Shown one piece after another: positions 51,351 through 60,366 of a DNA stretch of 60,405 nucleotides. The number at the start of each line of letters is the position of its first letter. The stretch's first letter is position 1. Under the pieces are notes generated by a model. That model was not told the origin of the DNA. It was given only the letters and a program-made list of their open reading frames with translations, and did no database searches. A program made the translations under genes and the position numbers. The DNA is from Microcaldota archaeon (lineage in GTDB: Archaea > Micrarchaeota > Micrarchaeia > Micrarchaeales > Micrarchaeaceae), in assembly GCA_021816885.1 (NCBI GenBank), contig JAKAWS010000006.1, forward strand, positions 1-60,405, in the 5' to 3' direction.

Positions 51351-52118
51351 ACCGACGAGATTCTGAATGTTTGTTGGAGCACCGCCTATTCCTTCCTGGT
51401 AAAGAGCCGTTATTTCTGGTTGTGAGAGCGAGGTGTTGTAGATTTGGACGTTAGAAATCGAGCCGTTAAACCAGCCCACTCCACAATACATTTCACTTCC
51501 TATACAACTCACACCACTCTGGGCTTGGAAAGCATTTGCTGATGCTCCGCTGTTATCAAGTTCAGAATAACCCCCACCATACAAATAGATGTATTTGTTA
51601 TTGCTACTATAATTATATGACCAGACAACAAAGTACCACACATTGTCTGCTAAAGCTTTGTTACTGCCTATATCATCGCCGTAAAATCCGAAATAAAGGC
51701 CATCACTACGTATTACAAGATGCATGCAAGAATTAACATAACATGTTCCCGAAGCATTACTCTCCCCGAAAACTCCAAGGTCACTATAGGTAGTATACTG
51801 TGCAGTATTGGGGCTTTTTATCCATGCTGATACTGTGAAGTTTCTATTAAACAAAGGAACAAACGATGTCAGATCAATCAGGCTGTGGCTGGCAGTAGAA
51901 AATGAACCAACATACTGCGGTATCTCGTTGGTGTTGCATAATCCGACCTCCGACACGAATAGGTTGCTACCCGGCCCGTTCGGCCTTAGTATCTGGCAGC
52001 TTCCAGGACTCGCCTTCGGGGAGAACGTATATGGGTTGAAGAGGTTAAGGGAGAAGAACGCTACCAGCACAATTGCGATGATGAGTATGGCCCATCCGTA
52101 TGTCATCAGATATTCCAT
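51240..52118 (-). CDS. LamG-domain type IV pilin-like surface protein, copy D (currently out of frame)
   Basis: The core frame of 292 residues begins MEYLMTYGWA and has the constant FNPYTFSPKASPGSCQILRPN segment. A LamG-like variable domain follows (FTVSAWIKSPN, DNVWYFVVWSYNY, SISNVQIYNTSLS), then the constant tail (LVGWWPLNGNSKDYSGNGNN). The promoter and promoter-proximal ATG (52267) are identical to copy A, but a (GT)12 tract at 52187-52210 puts that ATG out of frame and it stops at TAG just after the tract. In the core frame, a TGA lies directly upstream of the tract, and no start codon gives the KSQSA signal site. Eleven or fourteen units would restore one frame of about 343 codons. Confidence 0.75.
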   Translation of the reverse strand: MEYLMTYGWAILIIAIVLVAFFSLNLFNPYTFSPKASPGSCQILRPNGPGSNLFVSEVGLCNTNEIPQYVGSFSTASHSLIDLTSFVPLFNRNFTVSAWIKSPNTAQYTTYSDLGVFGESNASGTCYVNSCMHLVIRSDGLYFGFYGDDIGSNKALADNVWYFVVWSYNYSSNNKYIYLYGGGYSELDNSGASANAFQAQSGVSCIGSEMYCGVGWFNGSISNVQIYNTSLSQPEITALYQEGIGGAPTNIQNLVGWWPLNGNSKDYSGNGNNGVPTNVIFTSSWENGYTAP

Positions 52119-52186
52119 CGCAGACTGCGACTTCAGTCCTACCTTTACGTCTTTAGAATGAGCTATTTTTCGGCGTGGGTTTTCTG

Positions 52187-52210
52187 GTGTGTGTGTGTGT
52201 GTGTGTGTGT
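52187..52210. repeat. (GT)12 microsatellite in the leader of pilin copy D
   Basis: Twenty-four bases of pure GT inside the coding leader. Copy A has (GT)5 at the same position and flanks are identical. The 14-nt difference shifts the frame by 2. Frame is kept for 5, 8, 11 or 14 units. Confidence 0.95.
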
Positions 52211-52320
52211 CACGCTTTCAAGGTTCTGCACCCACTCCGAAACCCGTCCTAACACAATCTCAAACATGTTTCCACTCCATTAATGTGGTAAGAGCTTTTA
52301 ATAACTGTTTGTTTTTGAAA
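52211..52320. repeat. 5' constant block of pilin copy D
   Basis: Identical by reading to 18684-18793 over 110 bp, including the TATA-like TTATTAAAA promoter and the first 19 codons from ATG 52267. Confidence 0.85.
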
Positions 52321-52898
52321 GTTATGTAATGCCCCGTACATATCATCGAAACTGTACGGTACAAATTATATCCAAACCCTCGCAAAATTCCCGTGCGCAC
52401 GTTTCCCCATCACCGCACAAATTTCAAGATGTCACACAAACCCTAAACCATTAAAGACCGTATCCTCCAATATATTCTAATGGAACAAATTACACGCACG
52501 CGAAAACAGGATAATCACGTCAAGAGCCTATTGCGCATAAGTCCCAGTGATGAGACGTCCGGGATACTATGCGAACGCAATCGATGCACATATGACACTG
52601 AAGGCGGATATATTACCCCGCCAGATCACGAAAGCGGCTCCGAAGCGTGCTTTACAAGCAGAGACAATGCGCGCCAGCTCCCCTGTTGCGCCGCCAGTCC
52701 TGATAGGTACGATCCATATCTGATAGATGTCAACGACAATGTAAATGATTGACGTGCCTGCGAGTTTTTACACAGACAGACCTTGTACTGCCAACCCCTC
52801 CAAAATGGATTGCATGCAAGAGATGTAGCTAAGGCGCACACCTCAACCTAAAACAATTTAAACTATCGCGCGGAGAGTAGGTTATCGGGTGCTATGGG
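52321..52898. other. Intergenic region with one doubtful frame
   Basis: A plus-strand frame from ATG 52480 to 52752 would encode a 90-residue Cys-containing peptide (GILCERNRCTYDTEGG). Its composition is not like neighbouring proteins, it has no family resemblance and a TATA-like element sits too close to the ATG. I regard it as unproven. The promoter of the antiporter gene should lie near the right end. Confidence 0.3.
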
Positions 52899-54182
52899 TT
52901 GATAACCTCATCAATAGACATATACACTGCTGGCATAGCCGGAGTTGTAGTCATAGGTTTTATAGGGGACATGATAGCTAGGAAGAGCCATCTTCCATCT
53001 ATAGTGTGGCTGCTTGCGTTTGGGCTTGTGCTTGGACCTGTGTTTGGAATACTAAAAAACTCCCTGCTTGTAGGGCTTAGTCCGATTGTATCGACAATCG
53101 TGCTCCTGATAGTGGTGTTCAATGCAGGGCTTAAGCTGAACATATACCAGTTTATCAGGTCGATCTCAAGGACGATGCTCCTGGCAGTCGTCAATTTCGT
53201 GATTGCAGCTGCGATTACGGCCGCCGCCGCATACATATTCGGATTTAGCCTGATAGACGGAATTCTGCTTGGAGCCATAGTTGGAGGCACAAGCGCCGCC
53301 GTGATCCCGATAATATCAAAAGGCTCTTCGCTCTCCCCTCAGGCTAAGAACCTTGTTACTGTAGAATCCATACTCACAGATCCTATCGGGATAGTGCTCA
53401 CTCTTGCAATAATCAACATAATAATCCTCAATAACTATTCTCTAAATTTTGTAGTAAGCTCTGTAATATCCAGTTTTTCTATATCCCTGGTCATGGGAGC
53501 AGTTGCAGGTTTCATATGGATACCTATAATGGGGTACCTGCAGCGCGACCGCTACGAATATTCTTATGCAGGCGCGCTAGCTGTCGCATTCATCATATTT
53601 CTAATTACCCAAGCCCTCAACGGGAGCGGTCCTATAGCTGCGCTGGTGTTCGGAATAATGATAGCAAACGGAGAGGAGATATTCAAATGGCTCAAATACA
53701 AGGACACAAACAGTTTTACATTGAATTCGGAGTCGCGCCGTTTCAATAACTTGATAACATTCTTTACCGCAGCATTCTTTTTCGTCTACTTGGGTGCGCT
53801 TGTTTCGTTCAGCAACTATTCTTCCATGCTGATCGGCCTTGGTATAACCGTATTGCTTATAGTATCGAGGTTTATCGGAACGCCTGTCGCCTTATTCAAA
53901 TCCCAGTACCAGAAGGAAGAGATGCCGCAGATATCAACAATGGTGTCTAGGGGCATGGGGGCAGGAGTTTTGGCAACTCTGCCGTTGGCATATGGTGTTC
54001 CGGGAACAGCGCAGTTCATAAACATAATATTTATGGTTATATTAGCGAGCATACTCTTCAATAGCGCCGCAGCATTCTTCTTTGCTTCGAAAAAGCCCAA
54101 GGTGAAGGTCAGCCCCAAAGCCGCCCTGAGCGAACAGGCAAAGCAGGAAGCCACAAAGCAGCAGAAAAAACCCCTGCCCTAA
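52899..54182 (+). CDS. CPA1-type cation/proton antiporter
   Basis: A 427-residue protein with about 12 membrane segments in the NhaP/CPA arrangement. It has SIVWLLAFGLVLGPVFG, the broken-helix segment LLGAIVGGTSAAVIPII, VESILTDPIGIVL (the paired acidic position of the ion site), and GPIAALVFGIMIANG. The C-terminal tail is Lys/Gln-rich. It exchanges Na+ or K+ for H+ across the membrane. Start is TTG 52899 beside an ATG in another frame. Its end overlaps the convergent PLD gene by 4 nt. Confidence 0.88.
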   Translation: MITSSIDIYTAGIAGVVVIGFIGDMIARKSHLPSIVWLLAFGLVLGPVFGILKNSLLVGLSPIVSTIVLLIVVFNAGLKLNIYQFIRSISRTMLLAVVNFVIAAAITAAAAYIFGFSLIDGILLGAIVGGTSAAVIPIISKGSSLSPQAKNLVTVESILTDPIGIVLTLAIINIIILNNYSLNFVVSSVISSFSISLVMGAVAGFIWIPIMGYLQRDRYEYSYAGALAVAFIIFLITQALNGSGPIAALVFGIMIANGEEIFKWLKYKDTNSFTLNSESRRFNNLITFFTAAFFFVYLGALVSFSNYSSMLIGLGITVLLIVSRFIGTPVALFKSQYQKEEMPQISTMVSRGMGAGVLATLPLAYGVPGTAQFINIIFMVILASILFNSAAAFFFASKKPKVKVSPKAALSEQAKQEATKQQKKPLP

Positions 54183-54712
54183 TCGCTTCGCCAAAGTTCC
54201 ATAAAATGAGCCCGTAAGGCAGAGAGCTTATCCCTGTCTGAGATGATGTCTATATGTTCTACATTCATATGCATGCCCGCAAAAGTCAGGTTTGCGCTGC
54301 CAGTGGCTCCAATCCCGTCGCTGATATACAGTTTTTCATGCACAAATCTGTCTTTTATTATTTTAACGCGCATATTTCCTCTAACTGACAGGATTAGAAT
54401 AACCAACGAGATTAGGAGCGGCGCCAAGAAGAGAATCGGGAACAAGGTCCAACGGGGGTATACTACAATGAGAAATAACGAATATAAAACAGAGAAGAAG
54501 GCTGCATCCCTGTTTACTCCGGTCATCTTTAGCCGCTTAAGCTTCTCTTCCGACGCCTTTGAGGATATGAGCAGCACCCTCTTTCTCCTTGATTCTTTTA
54601 TTAGCATATCTATGTAGTGTCTATCTATGTATGGCGTGCACACCATGAGTAGTTTTGACCTGCCTTTGATGATCCTGTCTACATGCTTGTATGAGGAACT
54701 TCCGCTATACAT
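54179..54712 (-). CDS. Membrane-inserted PLD-like protein with one HKD motif
   Basis: A 177-residue protein that starts like a phospholipase D half (LLMVCTPYIDRHYIDMLIKE). Two membrane helices (about 85-125) interrupt it, and it then resumes with the HKD motif VHEKLYISDG and TGSANLTFAG. Only one HKD is present, so a dimer would be needed for catalysis, as in Nuc-type nucleases. Substrate (phospholipid or nucleic acid) is open. A PLD domain split by transmembrane helices is unusual. Confidence 0.7.
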   Translation of the reverse strand: MYSGSSSYKHVDRIIKGRSKLLMVCTPYIDRHYIDMLIKESRRKRVLLISSKASEEKLKRLKMTGVNRDAAFFSVLYSLFLIVVYPRWTLFPILFLAPLLISLVILILSVRGNMRVKIIKDRFVHEKLYISDGIGATGSANLTFAGMHMNVEHIDIISDRDKLSALRAHFMELWRSD

Positions 54713-54768
54713 GCTCTCGATTATCCAATCGCCACATATATTTGGCAGTAAAAAATAAGAAATAGCGT

Positions 54769-54981
54769 TCAGGATATCGGAAGGACGGCAGCGGAACCCT
54801 TATTCTTGAATGCCTTTCTTGTCTTCATATTCGACCAGCAATCCTTGCATATTACTAGGCGACGGATCTTGGATGCGCTCTGCGAGCTTTTTACACAGTC
54901 AAAGCATACATCCCTCTTGCAGTAGTTGCATACCTCGAACTTGAATACCTCCTTCTTACATCTTCCGCACAGCTTTGTCAT
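54769..54981 (-). CDS. Small FYVE/RING-like zinc-finger protein
   Basis: A 70-residue protein with CGRCKKEVFKFEVCNYCKRD and CFDCVKSS, then CKDCW. Eight cysteines in four pairs indicate two zinc sites in a cross-brace-like order. No partner or function is known. ATG is preceded by TTAGGTGA, a good Shine-Dalgarno match to the 16S tail. Confidence 0.65.
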   Translation of the reverse strand: MTKLCGRCKKEVFKFEVCNYCKRDVCFDCVKSSQSASKIRRLVICKDCWSNMKTRKAFKNKGSAAVLPIS

Positions 54982-55037
54982 AATATTTCACCTAAGCATA
55001 TTTATTTAACCACTTACAATAAATAACGATAGGTATT

Positions 55038-56315
55038 ATGCGGGCATATATAAAAACATACGGGTGTCCTCTCAACCATGCGGATAGCAGGATAATAAGC
55101 ACGGTCCTGAAAGGGGAAGATATAAGCGTGTGCGACAACGCAGACGATGCGGATGTGCTTATCGTAAATACCTGCACAGTAAAAAGCTCGGCGGAAAGGA
55201 GGATAATGGATTACATAAAGGAAAAATCCGCAGAGGGAAAAAGGATTGTTGCTACGGGCTGCATTGCAGGATCATATCCGGAAAGGATATCGAGGCTCGT
55301 TCCCGGGGCCAGCATAATAACCGCTCCCAACATAGAAAAAATTGGATACGTCGTAAGGGAGAGCAGCGAGGGGAGAGCCGCACATATAAGGGATTATTCG
55401 AAAGTGGACAGGGCAGGGCTTTTGGGCCAGCACTCTTTCGGGAACGTCATAGAGCAGATACCGATAAGCGACGGGTGCCTCAGTAGTTGTGGTTTCTGCG
55501 CTACCCGGTTCTCAAGAGGTCCGCTCAACAGCTTTTCGGAAAAATCGATAATAAATGCAATCAAGTTCGCGGCAATGAGAGGCGCAAAGGAGATACAGGT
55601 AACCTCGCAGGATATCGGTGCGTACGGTCTCGACAAAAAGACCAACATAGCAGAACTCATGGACTCGATTGCAGAGATAGAGGGCGACTTCTCTGTAAGG
55701 ATAGGAATGCTTAATCCGGAGCACCTGCCCAAATACATTGATCACTTTATTGAGGCTATGCGAAATAACAAGTTCTACAAGTTTGTGCATCTGCCTGTTC
55801 AGTCTGGAAGTGACAAAGTCTTGAGTCAGATGGGGAGGGGATATACTGCTGATATGGTCCATGCCTATTTAAAAAAGATAAGATTGGGAGTAAAAGGCGT
55901 AAGCTTCATGACAGACATAATTGTTGGTTACCCGACGGAGACGGCCGATGATTTTGAGCAAACGCTCAATTTTATTGAGTGCGCAAAGGCTGATACTGTG
56001 AATCTCTCCAAATTCACTCCTCGGCCAGGGACACGCGCAGCGGCGCTGCCGCAGATATCCAACCCGGAGATAAAGAGGCGCAGTATAATCGCAACAAAGG
56101 CAATACACGATAACCAGAGGCTATTAAATGCAGAGTACATGGGCAAAACATATAAATGCCGGATAACAGAAAGGACAGACATGTCATTCAACGGCCGCAC
56201 CGAATCCTACAAGCAAGTCGTCTTTAATCATGATCTTGGATTGTCGGTAGGAAAAACATACTCCGGAAAAATATTCAAAATAAGCTCAAATGTGCTCTAT
56301 GGAAAGGTGGTATGA
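55038..56315 (+). CDS. tRNA t6A-37 methylthiotransferase (MtaB/CDKAL1 type)
   Basis: A 425-residue radical SAM methylthiotransferase. It has an N-terminal UPF0004 domain with cysteines (YGCPLN, VNTCTVKSSAERR, ATGCIAG), the radical SAM cluster in ISDGCLSSCGFCATRFSRG (CxxxCxxC), and a C-terminal TRAM domain. It should convert t6A to ms2t6A at position 37 of tRNAs. Length and order fit the archaeal subfamily. Confidence 0.92.
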   Translation: MRAYIKTYGCPLNHADSRIISTVLKGEDISVCDNADDADVLIVNTCTVKSSAERRIMDYIKEKSAEGKRIVATGCIAGSYPERISRLVPGASIITAPNIEKIGYVVRESSEGRAAHIRDYSKVDRAGLLGQHSFGNVIEQIPISDGCLSSCGFCATRFSRGPLNSFSEKSIINAIKFAAMRGAKEIQVTSQDIGAYGLDKKTNIAELMDSIAEIEGDFSVRIGMLNPEHLPKYIDHFIEAMRNNKFYKFVHLPVQSGSDKVLSQMGRGYTADMVHAYLKKIRLGVKGVSFMTDIIVGYPTETADDFEQTLNFIECAKADTVNLSKFTPRPGTRAAALPQISNPEIKRRSIIATKAIHDNQRLLNAEYMGKTYKCRITERTDMSFNGRTESYKQVVFNHDLGLSVGKTYSGKIFKISSNVLYGKVV

Positions 56316-56330
56316 ACGTACTCGAAAAAG

Positions 56331-57647
56331 GTGCAGGAGTCATTCGATAAGGGAGGAATAGGGATCGGCGATGCGATATCGGTGAGTGTGCAGGGAAAGG
56401 AGTTTGAAGGGGTGCTGATGCCTAATACGGAGGCAAATGCTGACGACGCAATCATCATAAAGATGGGAAATGGATACAACATCGCATTTAAGTTCTCTGA
56501 AGTTAAAATATCAAAAAAGGGAACCAAGAACAGGAAACCCGAATTTCCACAAGTGAAGATTGAAAGCAGGACGGAGCTTCCGAACATATCTCTGCTCTAC
56601 ACCGGAGGGACTATCGGCAGCAAGATAGATTACACAACAGGCGGAGTGTATATGCTGACAAAGCCCGAGGAGCTGCTCTATGAAGTACCGGAGATATCAG
56701 AGATAACAAACATAAAGGTAAGAAACCTTTTCAGCATCCCCAGCGAGGATATGTCAAGCTCCGAGTGGTCCGAGATGGCAAAGAGGGTTTCTGACGAATT
56801 GAATAGCGGCTCGAAGGGTGCAGTCATAAGTATGGGCACAGACACAATGCATTACGCAGCAGCGGCTCTTTCTTTCATGCTTGATGGATTAAACTCGCCA
56901 GTAGTCATGACTGGCGCGCAAAGAAGCAGCGATCGCGGATCGAGCGACGCTTTCATGAACCTCTTCTGCGCCTCTGCAGCCGCAGCGCAATCCGATATCG
57001 CAGAGGTAAGCCTATGCATGCATGCGACCAGTTCAGACGACTATTGCAATATCATCAGGGGCACAAAAGCCAGAAAGATGCATTCATCAAGAAGGGATGC
57101 GTTCAGACCAATAAACGATAGGCCGATAGGCAAGGTAGACAGGAAGGGTAAGATAACTTACATATCCGGTTATAAAAAGGCGTCCGGCACGTCCGAGAAG
57201 ATAAAGATGATTACCGGGTTCGAAAACCGTACCGCCATAGTGGTCGCACATCCAAACTCTGATCCATCGATAATAGACTTTTTTGCGGAAAAGGGGTACA
57301 AAGGCATTATAATAGAGGGAACCGGCCTAGGCCATACCCCCGTCTCCACAAAAATTAAGGAGATGTCATGGCTCGAGAACATCAGGGCCGCCGCGGAAAG
57401 AGGTATAATAGTCGGGATTACGACACAGTGCATATATGGCCGCACAAACAGCTCTGTGTACAGGAATCTGCGCCTGCTCAATCAAGCAGGCGCCATACAT
57501 TGCGAGGATATGACCCCCGAGACGGCGTATGTCAAGCTAGGGTGGCTTCTAGGTAACTACGGTAGAGATAAGGCTGCAGCGATGTTGACAAAGAACCTCA
57601 GAGGAGAGATAAAAGAGCGAACAGAATACGACACGTTTTTGGTATGA
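56331..57647 (+). CDS. gatD: Glutamyl-tRNA(Gln) amidotransferase subunit D
   Basis: A 438-residue protein with an N-terminal beta-barrel domain and an asparaginase-like catalytic domain. The latter has LLYTGGTIGSKID, the second threonine region VISMGTDTMHY, and VVMTGAQRSSDRGSSDA. GatD releases ammonia from Gln or Asn for GatE. Start is GTG 56331. It overlaps gatE by 4 nt, so the subunits are translationally coupled. Confidence 0.96.
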   Translation: MQESFDKGGIGIGDAISVSVQGKEFEGVLMPNTEANADDAIIIKMGNGYNIAFKFSEVKISKKGTKNRKPEFPQVKIESRTELPNISLLYTGGTIGSKIDYTTGGVYMLTKPEELLYEVPEISEITNIKVRNLFSIPSEDMSSSEWSEMAKRVSDELNSGSKGAVISMGTDTMHYAAAALSFMLDGLNSPVVMTGAQRSSDRGSSDAFMNLFCASAAAAQSDIAEVSLCMHATSSDDYCNIIRGTKARKMHSSRRDAFRPINDRPIGKVDRKGKITYISGYKKASGTSEKIKMITGFENRTAIVVAHPNSDPSIIDFFAEKGYKGIIIEGTGLGHTPVSTKIKEMSWLENIRAAAERGIIVGITTQCIYGRTNSSVYRNLRLLNQAGAIHCEDMTPETAYVKLGWLLGNYGRDKAAAMLTKNLRGEIKERTEYDTFLV

Positions 57648-59497
57648 GGATGGACGCGAAAAAGATAGACTACAAGGACATTGGCTTCCTATGCGGCTTA
57701 GAGATACATCAGCGCCTTCTGACAGAGCATAAACTTTTCTGCAAATGTCCTGCAGTGATAAACCTTTCATCTCCAGAAGTGAAAATAACAAGGCGGCAGA
57801 GGGCTGTGGCAGGAGAGCTAGGAAACATAGATATGTCGGCCAGTTTCGAAGAGAAGAAATCAAGGGATTTCGTATATGCGATAAACGGAAACAATGCCTG
57901 TTTAGTCGACATAGACGAAGAGCCGCCGGGAGAGATAAACAGGGATGCGCTGCTTACTGCGCTGTCAATGGCGGATGCGCTTTCTATGAAAATACCATAT
58001 GAGGTGCAGCCTATGAGGAAGGGGGTGGTCGACGGAAGCAATCCAAGCGCATTCCAAAGGACCATGGTCGTAGGGCTCGACGGCAGCATAAAGCTCCACG
58101 GCCGCACGCTGCGCATTCCATCCATATCTCTGGAGGAGGAGTCTGCGGGGATAATAAAGACCGAACAAGGAGTAGCAGAATATGATTGCCAGAGAATAGG
58201 AATCCCTCTGATAGAGATAGATACAGACCAATACATAAAAGATCCGGAGGAGGCGAAAGAGGCGGCATTGTATATAGGGAAGATGATGAGGATAACGGGC
58301 AGGGTGCAAAGAGGCATCGGATCCATAAGGCAAGACGTGAACGTATCAATATCAGATGGCGCGCGCGTAGAGATAAAGGGGCTGCAGGAGGTTGCGTATC
58401 TGGATAGGTATGTGGAGAACGAGGTGCTGCGGCAGATAGCATTGACAGAGATAAAAAAGGAGCTCAAGAGAAGAAGGGCAAAGGTGGAAAAGGCAAAGTC
58501 CCTAACAAGGATCTTAAAAGAGACAAAATCAAGATTGATAAGTTCAAATCTGCAGAGCGGCGGCGCGGTATACGGTTTCAAGCTTGAAGGTTTTGGGGGA
58601 TTATTGGGGAAAGAGGTAAATCCGGATCGGCGGCTAGGAACAGAAATAAGCGACTATGCAAAGATGGCAGGAGTAAAAGGGCTAATACACAGCGACGAGA
58701 AGCTCTCGGATTACGGGATAACATCTGCCGAGGAGAAGGCGATCAGGGAAGAGCTCGGAGCAAAGAAAAACGACGCATTCATAATTATAACAGGGGAAGG
58801 CGCGCAGGTAGAGAACGCGATATTCTATACCGCAGGAAGGGCAAAAGGGGCGATAGAAGGCGTTCCAAGCGAGACAAGGGGGGTACACGACACAAAGCTG
58901 TTTACCACAAAGTTCCTCAGACCGATACCCGGGGGCGCAAGGATGTATCCAGAGACTGACGTTCTGCCTGTAACGATCGAAAAACGCGTGCGTGAAGAGG
59001 CGCACACGATCTCGCCGGATATAGAGCGTACCTTATCCGAATTCAAAAGGGAGCTTGGAAGCGAAGAACTAGCCAATCAGATGCTTGCCTCATACAGGCT
59101 TGACCTATACAAAAAGCTCTCGTCCGAGACGAAGGCGGAAAAGAAGTTCATAGCAAACATCCTCCTTCAAAAATTCGTAGAACTATCAAGGAACGGGTAT
59201 AAAACAGACAGTATAGAAGAGGCAGAGCTTGTAAAGGCGTTTAAAGAGTACGCATCGGGAAAGATAACCAAGAAAGGTGTCGAAGAGCTGATAAAGGGGT
59301 TGGCAGAAGGCGGCAAAACATCCGAGATAATATATAAGTCGCATCTCAAAAAGAAGACGATGGCAGAGATCAAGCAGATAATAGAGGGCATAAAAAGAAG
59401 GGAGCCAAGCATACCGAAAGAGCGGATAATATCGAGGGTAATGGCAGAGTACGGGACAGTGGTAGATGGGGAAGATGTCAAAGATATGGTAGAGTAA
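57644..59497 (+). CDS. gatE: Glutamyl-tRNA(Gln) amidotransferase subunit E
   Basis: A 617-residue GatB-family protein with the archaeal GatE insert. It has GLEIHQRLLTEHKLFCKCPA, VVDGSNPSAFQRTM and VAYLDRYVENEV, an inserted AspRS-like domain of about 100 residues, and a C-terminal YqeY-like tail. With GatD it turns Glu-tRNA-Gln into Gln-tRNA-Gln, which implies that tRNA-Gln is first misacylated by GluRS. Confidence 0.96.
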   Translation: MRMDAKKIDYKDIGFLCGLEIHQRLLTEHKLFCKCPAVINLSSPEVKITRRQRAVAGELGNIDMSASFEEKKSRDFVYAINGNNACLVDIDEEPPGEINRDALLTALSMADALSMKIPYEVQPMRKGVVDGSNPSAFQRTMVVGLDGSIKLHGRTLRIPSISLEEESAGIIKTEQGVAEYDCQRIGIPLIEIDTDQYIKDPEEAKEAALYIGKMMRITGRVQRGIGSIRQDVNVSISDGARVEIKGLQEVAYLDRYVENEVLRQIALTEIKKELKRRRAKVEKAKSLTRILKETKSRLISSNLQSGGAVYGFKLEGFGGLLGKEVNPDRRLGTEISDYAKMAGVKGLIHSDEKLSDYGITSAEEKAIREELGAKKNDAFIIITGEGAQVENAIFYTAGRAKGAIEGVPSETRGVHDTKLFTTKFLRPIPGGARMYPETDVLPVTIEKRVREEAHTISPDIERTLSEFKRELGSEELANQMLASYRLDLYKKLSSETKAEKKFIANILLQKFVELSRNGYKTDSIEEAELVKAFKEYASGKITKKGVEELIKGLAEGGKTSEIIYKSHLKKKTMAEIKQIIEGIKRREPSIPKERIISRVMAEYGTVVDGEDVKDMVE

Positions 59498-59585
59498 GGT
59501 GCTTCGCGCCAGAACCCCTATCGTCAGTCAGAATGTTTATTAATCTATGTTGGTATACTCCAATGCCTATTTATCTGGTGTAAGA

Positions 59586-59981
59586 ATGAGTGTATACAGC
59601 AAACAGAGAAACCGTTCATCAAAGACCAAGAAGAGCGGGAATGGAAAGAGGAAGATAAAGTTCAGGGGAAACAGGAGGAGCGAGCGCGGTCGTCATTTCA
59701 CCGCGACAAAATCGTCAGACAAGAACATAACTGCGACAATCAGGCACAAGGGCGGAAGCCGGACAAAGGTGCTGAAGTCAGCAGGATTCGTGAACCTGCT
59801 CTCCGGAAAGACATATGTCAAAGCCGCGATAAAGAACGTCTTGGAGTCCAAGGATAATAGGAACTTCGCAAGGCTCAACATAATAACAAAAGGCACAGTA
59901 CTGGATACCGACAAAGGGAAGGCAGTAGTGACAAACAGGCCGTCGAGAGAAGGATGCATAAACGCCAGGCTCATAGAGTGA
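59586..59981 (+). CDS. rps8e: Ribosomal protein eS8
   Basis: A 131-residue small-subunit protein with the eS8 features GGNGKRKIKFRGNRRSERG-like start (GNGKRKIKFRGNRRSERGRH), ATIRHKGGSRTKVLKSAGF, NIITKGTVLDTDKGKAVVTN and RPSREGCINARLIE. ATG 59586 is chosen over an upstream in-frame start at 59547. Confidence 0.92.
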   Translation: MSVYSKQRNRSSKTKKSGNGKRKIKFRGNRRSERGRHFTATKSSDKNITATIRHKGGSRTKVLKSAGFVNLLSGKTYVKAAIKNVLESKDNRNFARLNIITKGTVLDTDKGKAVVTNRPSREGCINARLIE

Positions 59982-59985
59982 TGGA

Positions 59986-60366
59986 TTGCCAGTCAGAGTA
60001 TACGAGTGCGCGGCAGAGGAGGCAGAAGCGGTAAAACGCCTTTTAGAATACAATCCGGCCACGGACAAATCTATAACGTTGGACGAATACAATGCGCTGC
60101 TCAACGATGAATACAAAGGAGTGATATTCTCCAAGCAGGAATGCCTGATGAGGGACGGAAGGGAAATGGGCATAGACGACGGAAAATACTACATATACAT
60201 AAATGCGGGCGAGGAGTTCCAGGAAAGTGCAGAAAGGCGATTCTCGCACGATTTCAAGACGGTAAAGCGCGCAAGCCAGGAATCAGAGAAGAAGATGATC
60301 GAGCTCATCAAGGCCGAAGAGTCAAAAGTGAATTCGGGGGTAGGCGCCATCTTCGGAAATTCATGA
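59986..60366 (+). CDS. Hypothetical protein following eS8
   Basis: A 126-residue acidic soluble protein starting at TTG 59986, 4 nt after the eS8 stop. It starts VRVYECAAEEAEAVKRLLEY and has VIFSKQECLMRDGREMG and a helical C-terminus. No recognised family. Tight coupling suggests a translation-related or co-expressed role. The last 39 bases of the window contain no further complete feature. Confidence 0.55.
   Translation: MPVRVYECAAEEAEAVKRLLEYNPATDKSITLDEYNALLNDEYKGVIFSKQECLMRDGREMGIDDGKYYIYINAGEEFQESAERRFSHDFKTVKRASQESEKKMIELIKAEESKVNSGVGAIFGNS

Noticed and set aside
52540-52600. C/D-box small RNA (TGATGA near 52550 and CTGA downstream)
   Set aside because: Internal C'/D' boxes and terminal stem are not convincing; such hexamers occur by chance.
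52480-52752. 90-residue plus-strand frame
   Set aside because: No recognisable domain, composition unlike neighbours and TATA-like sequence too close to the ATG; kept only as a note.
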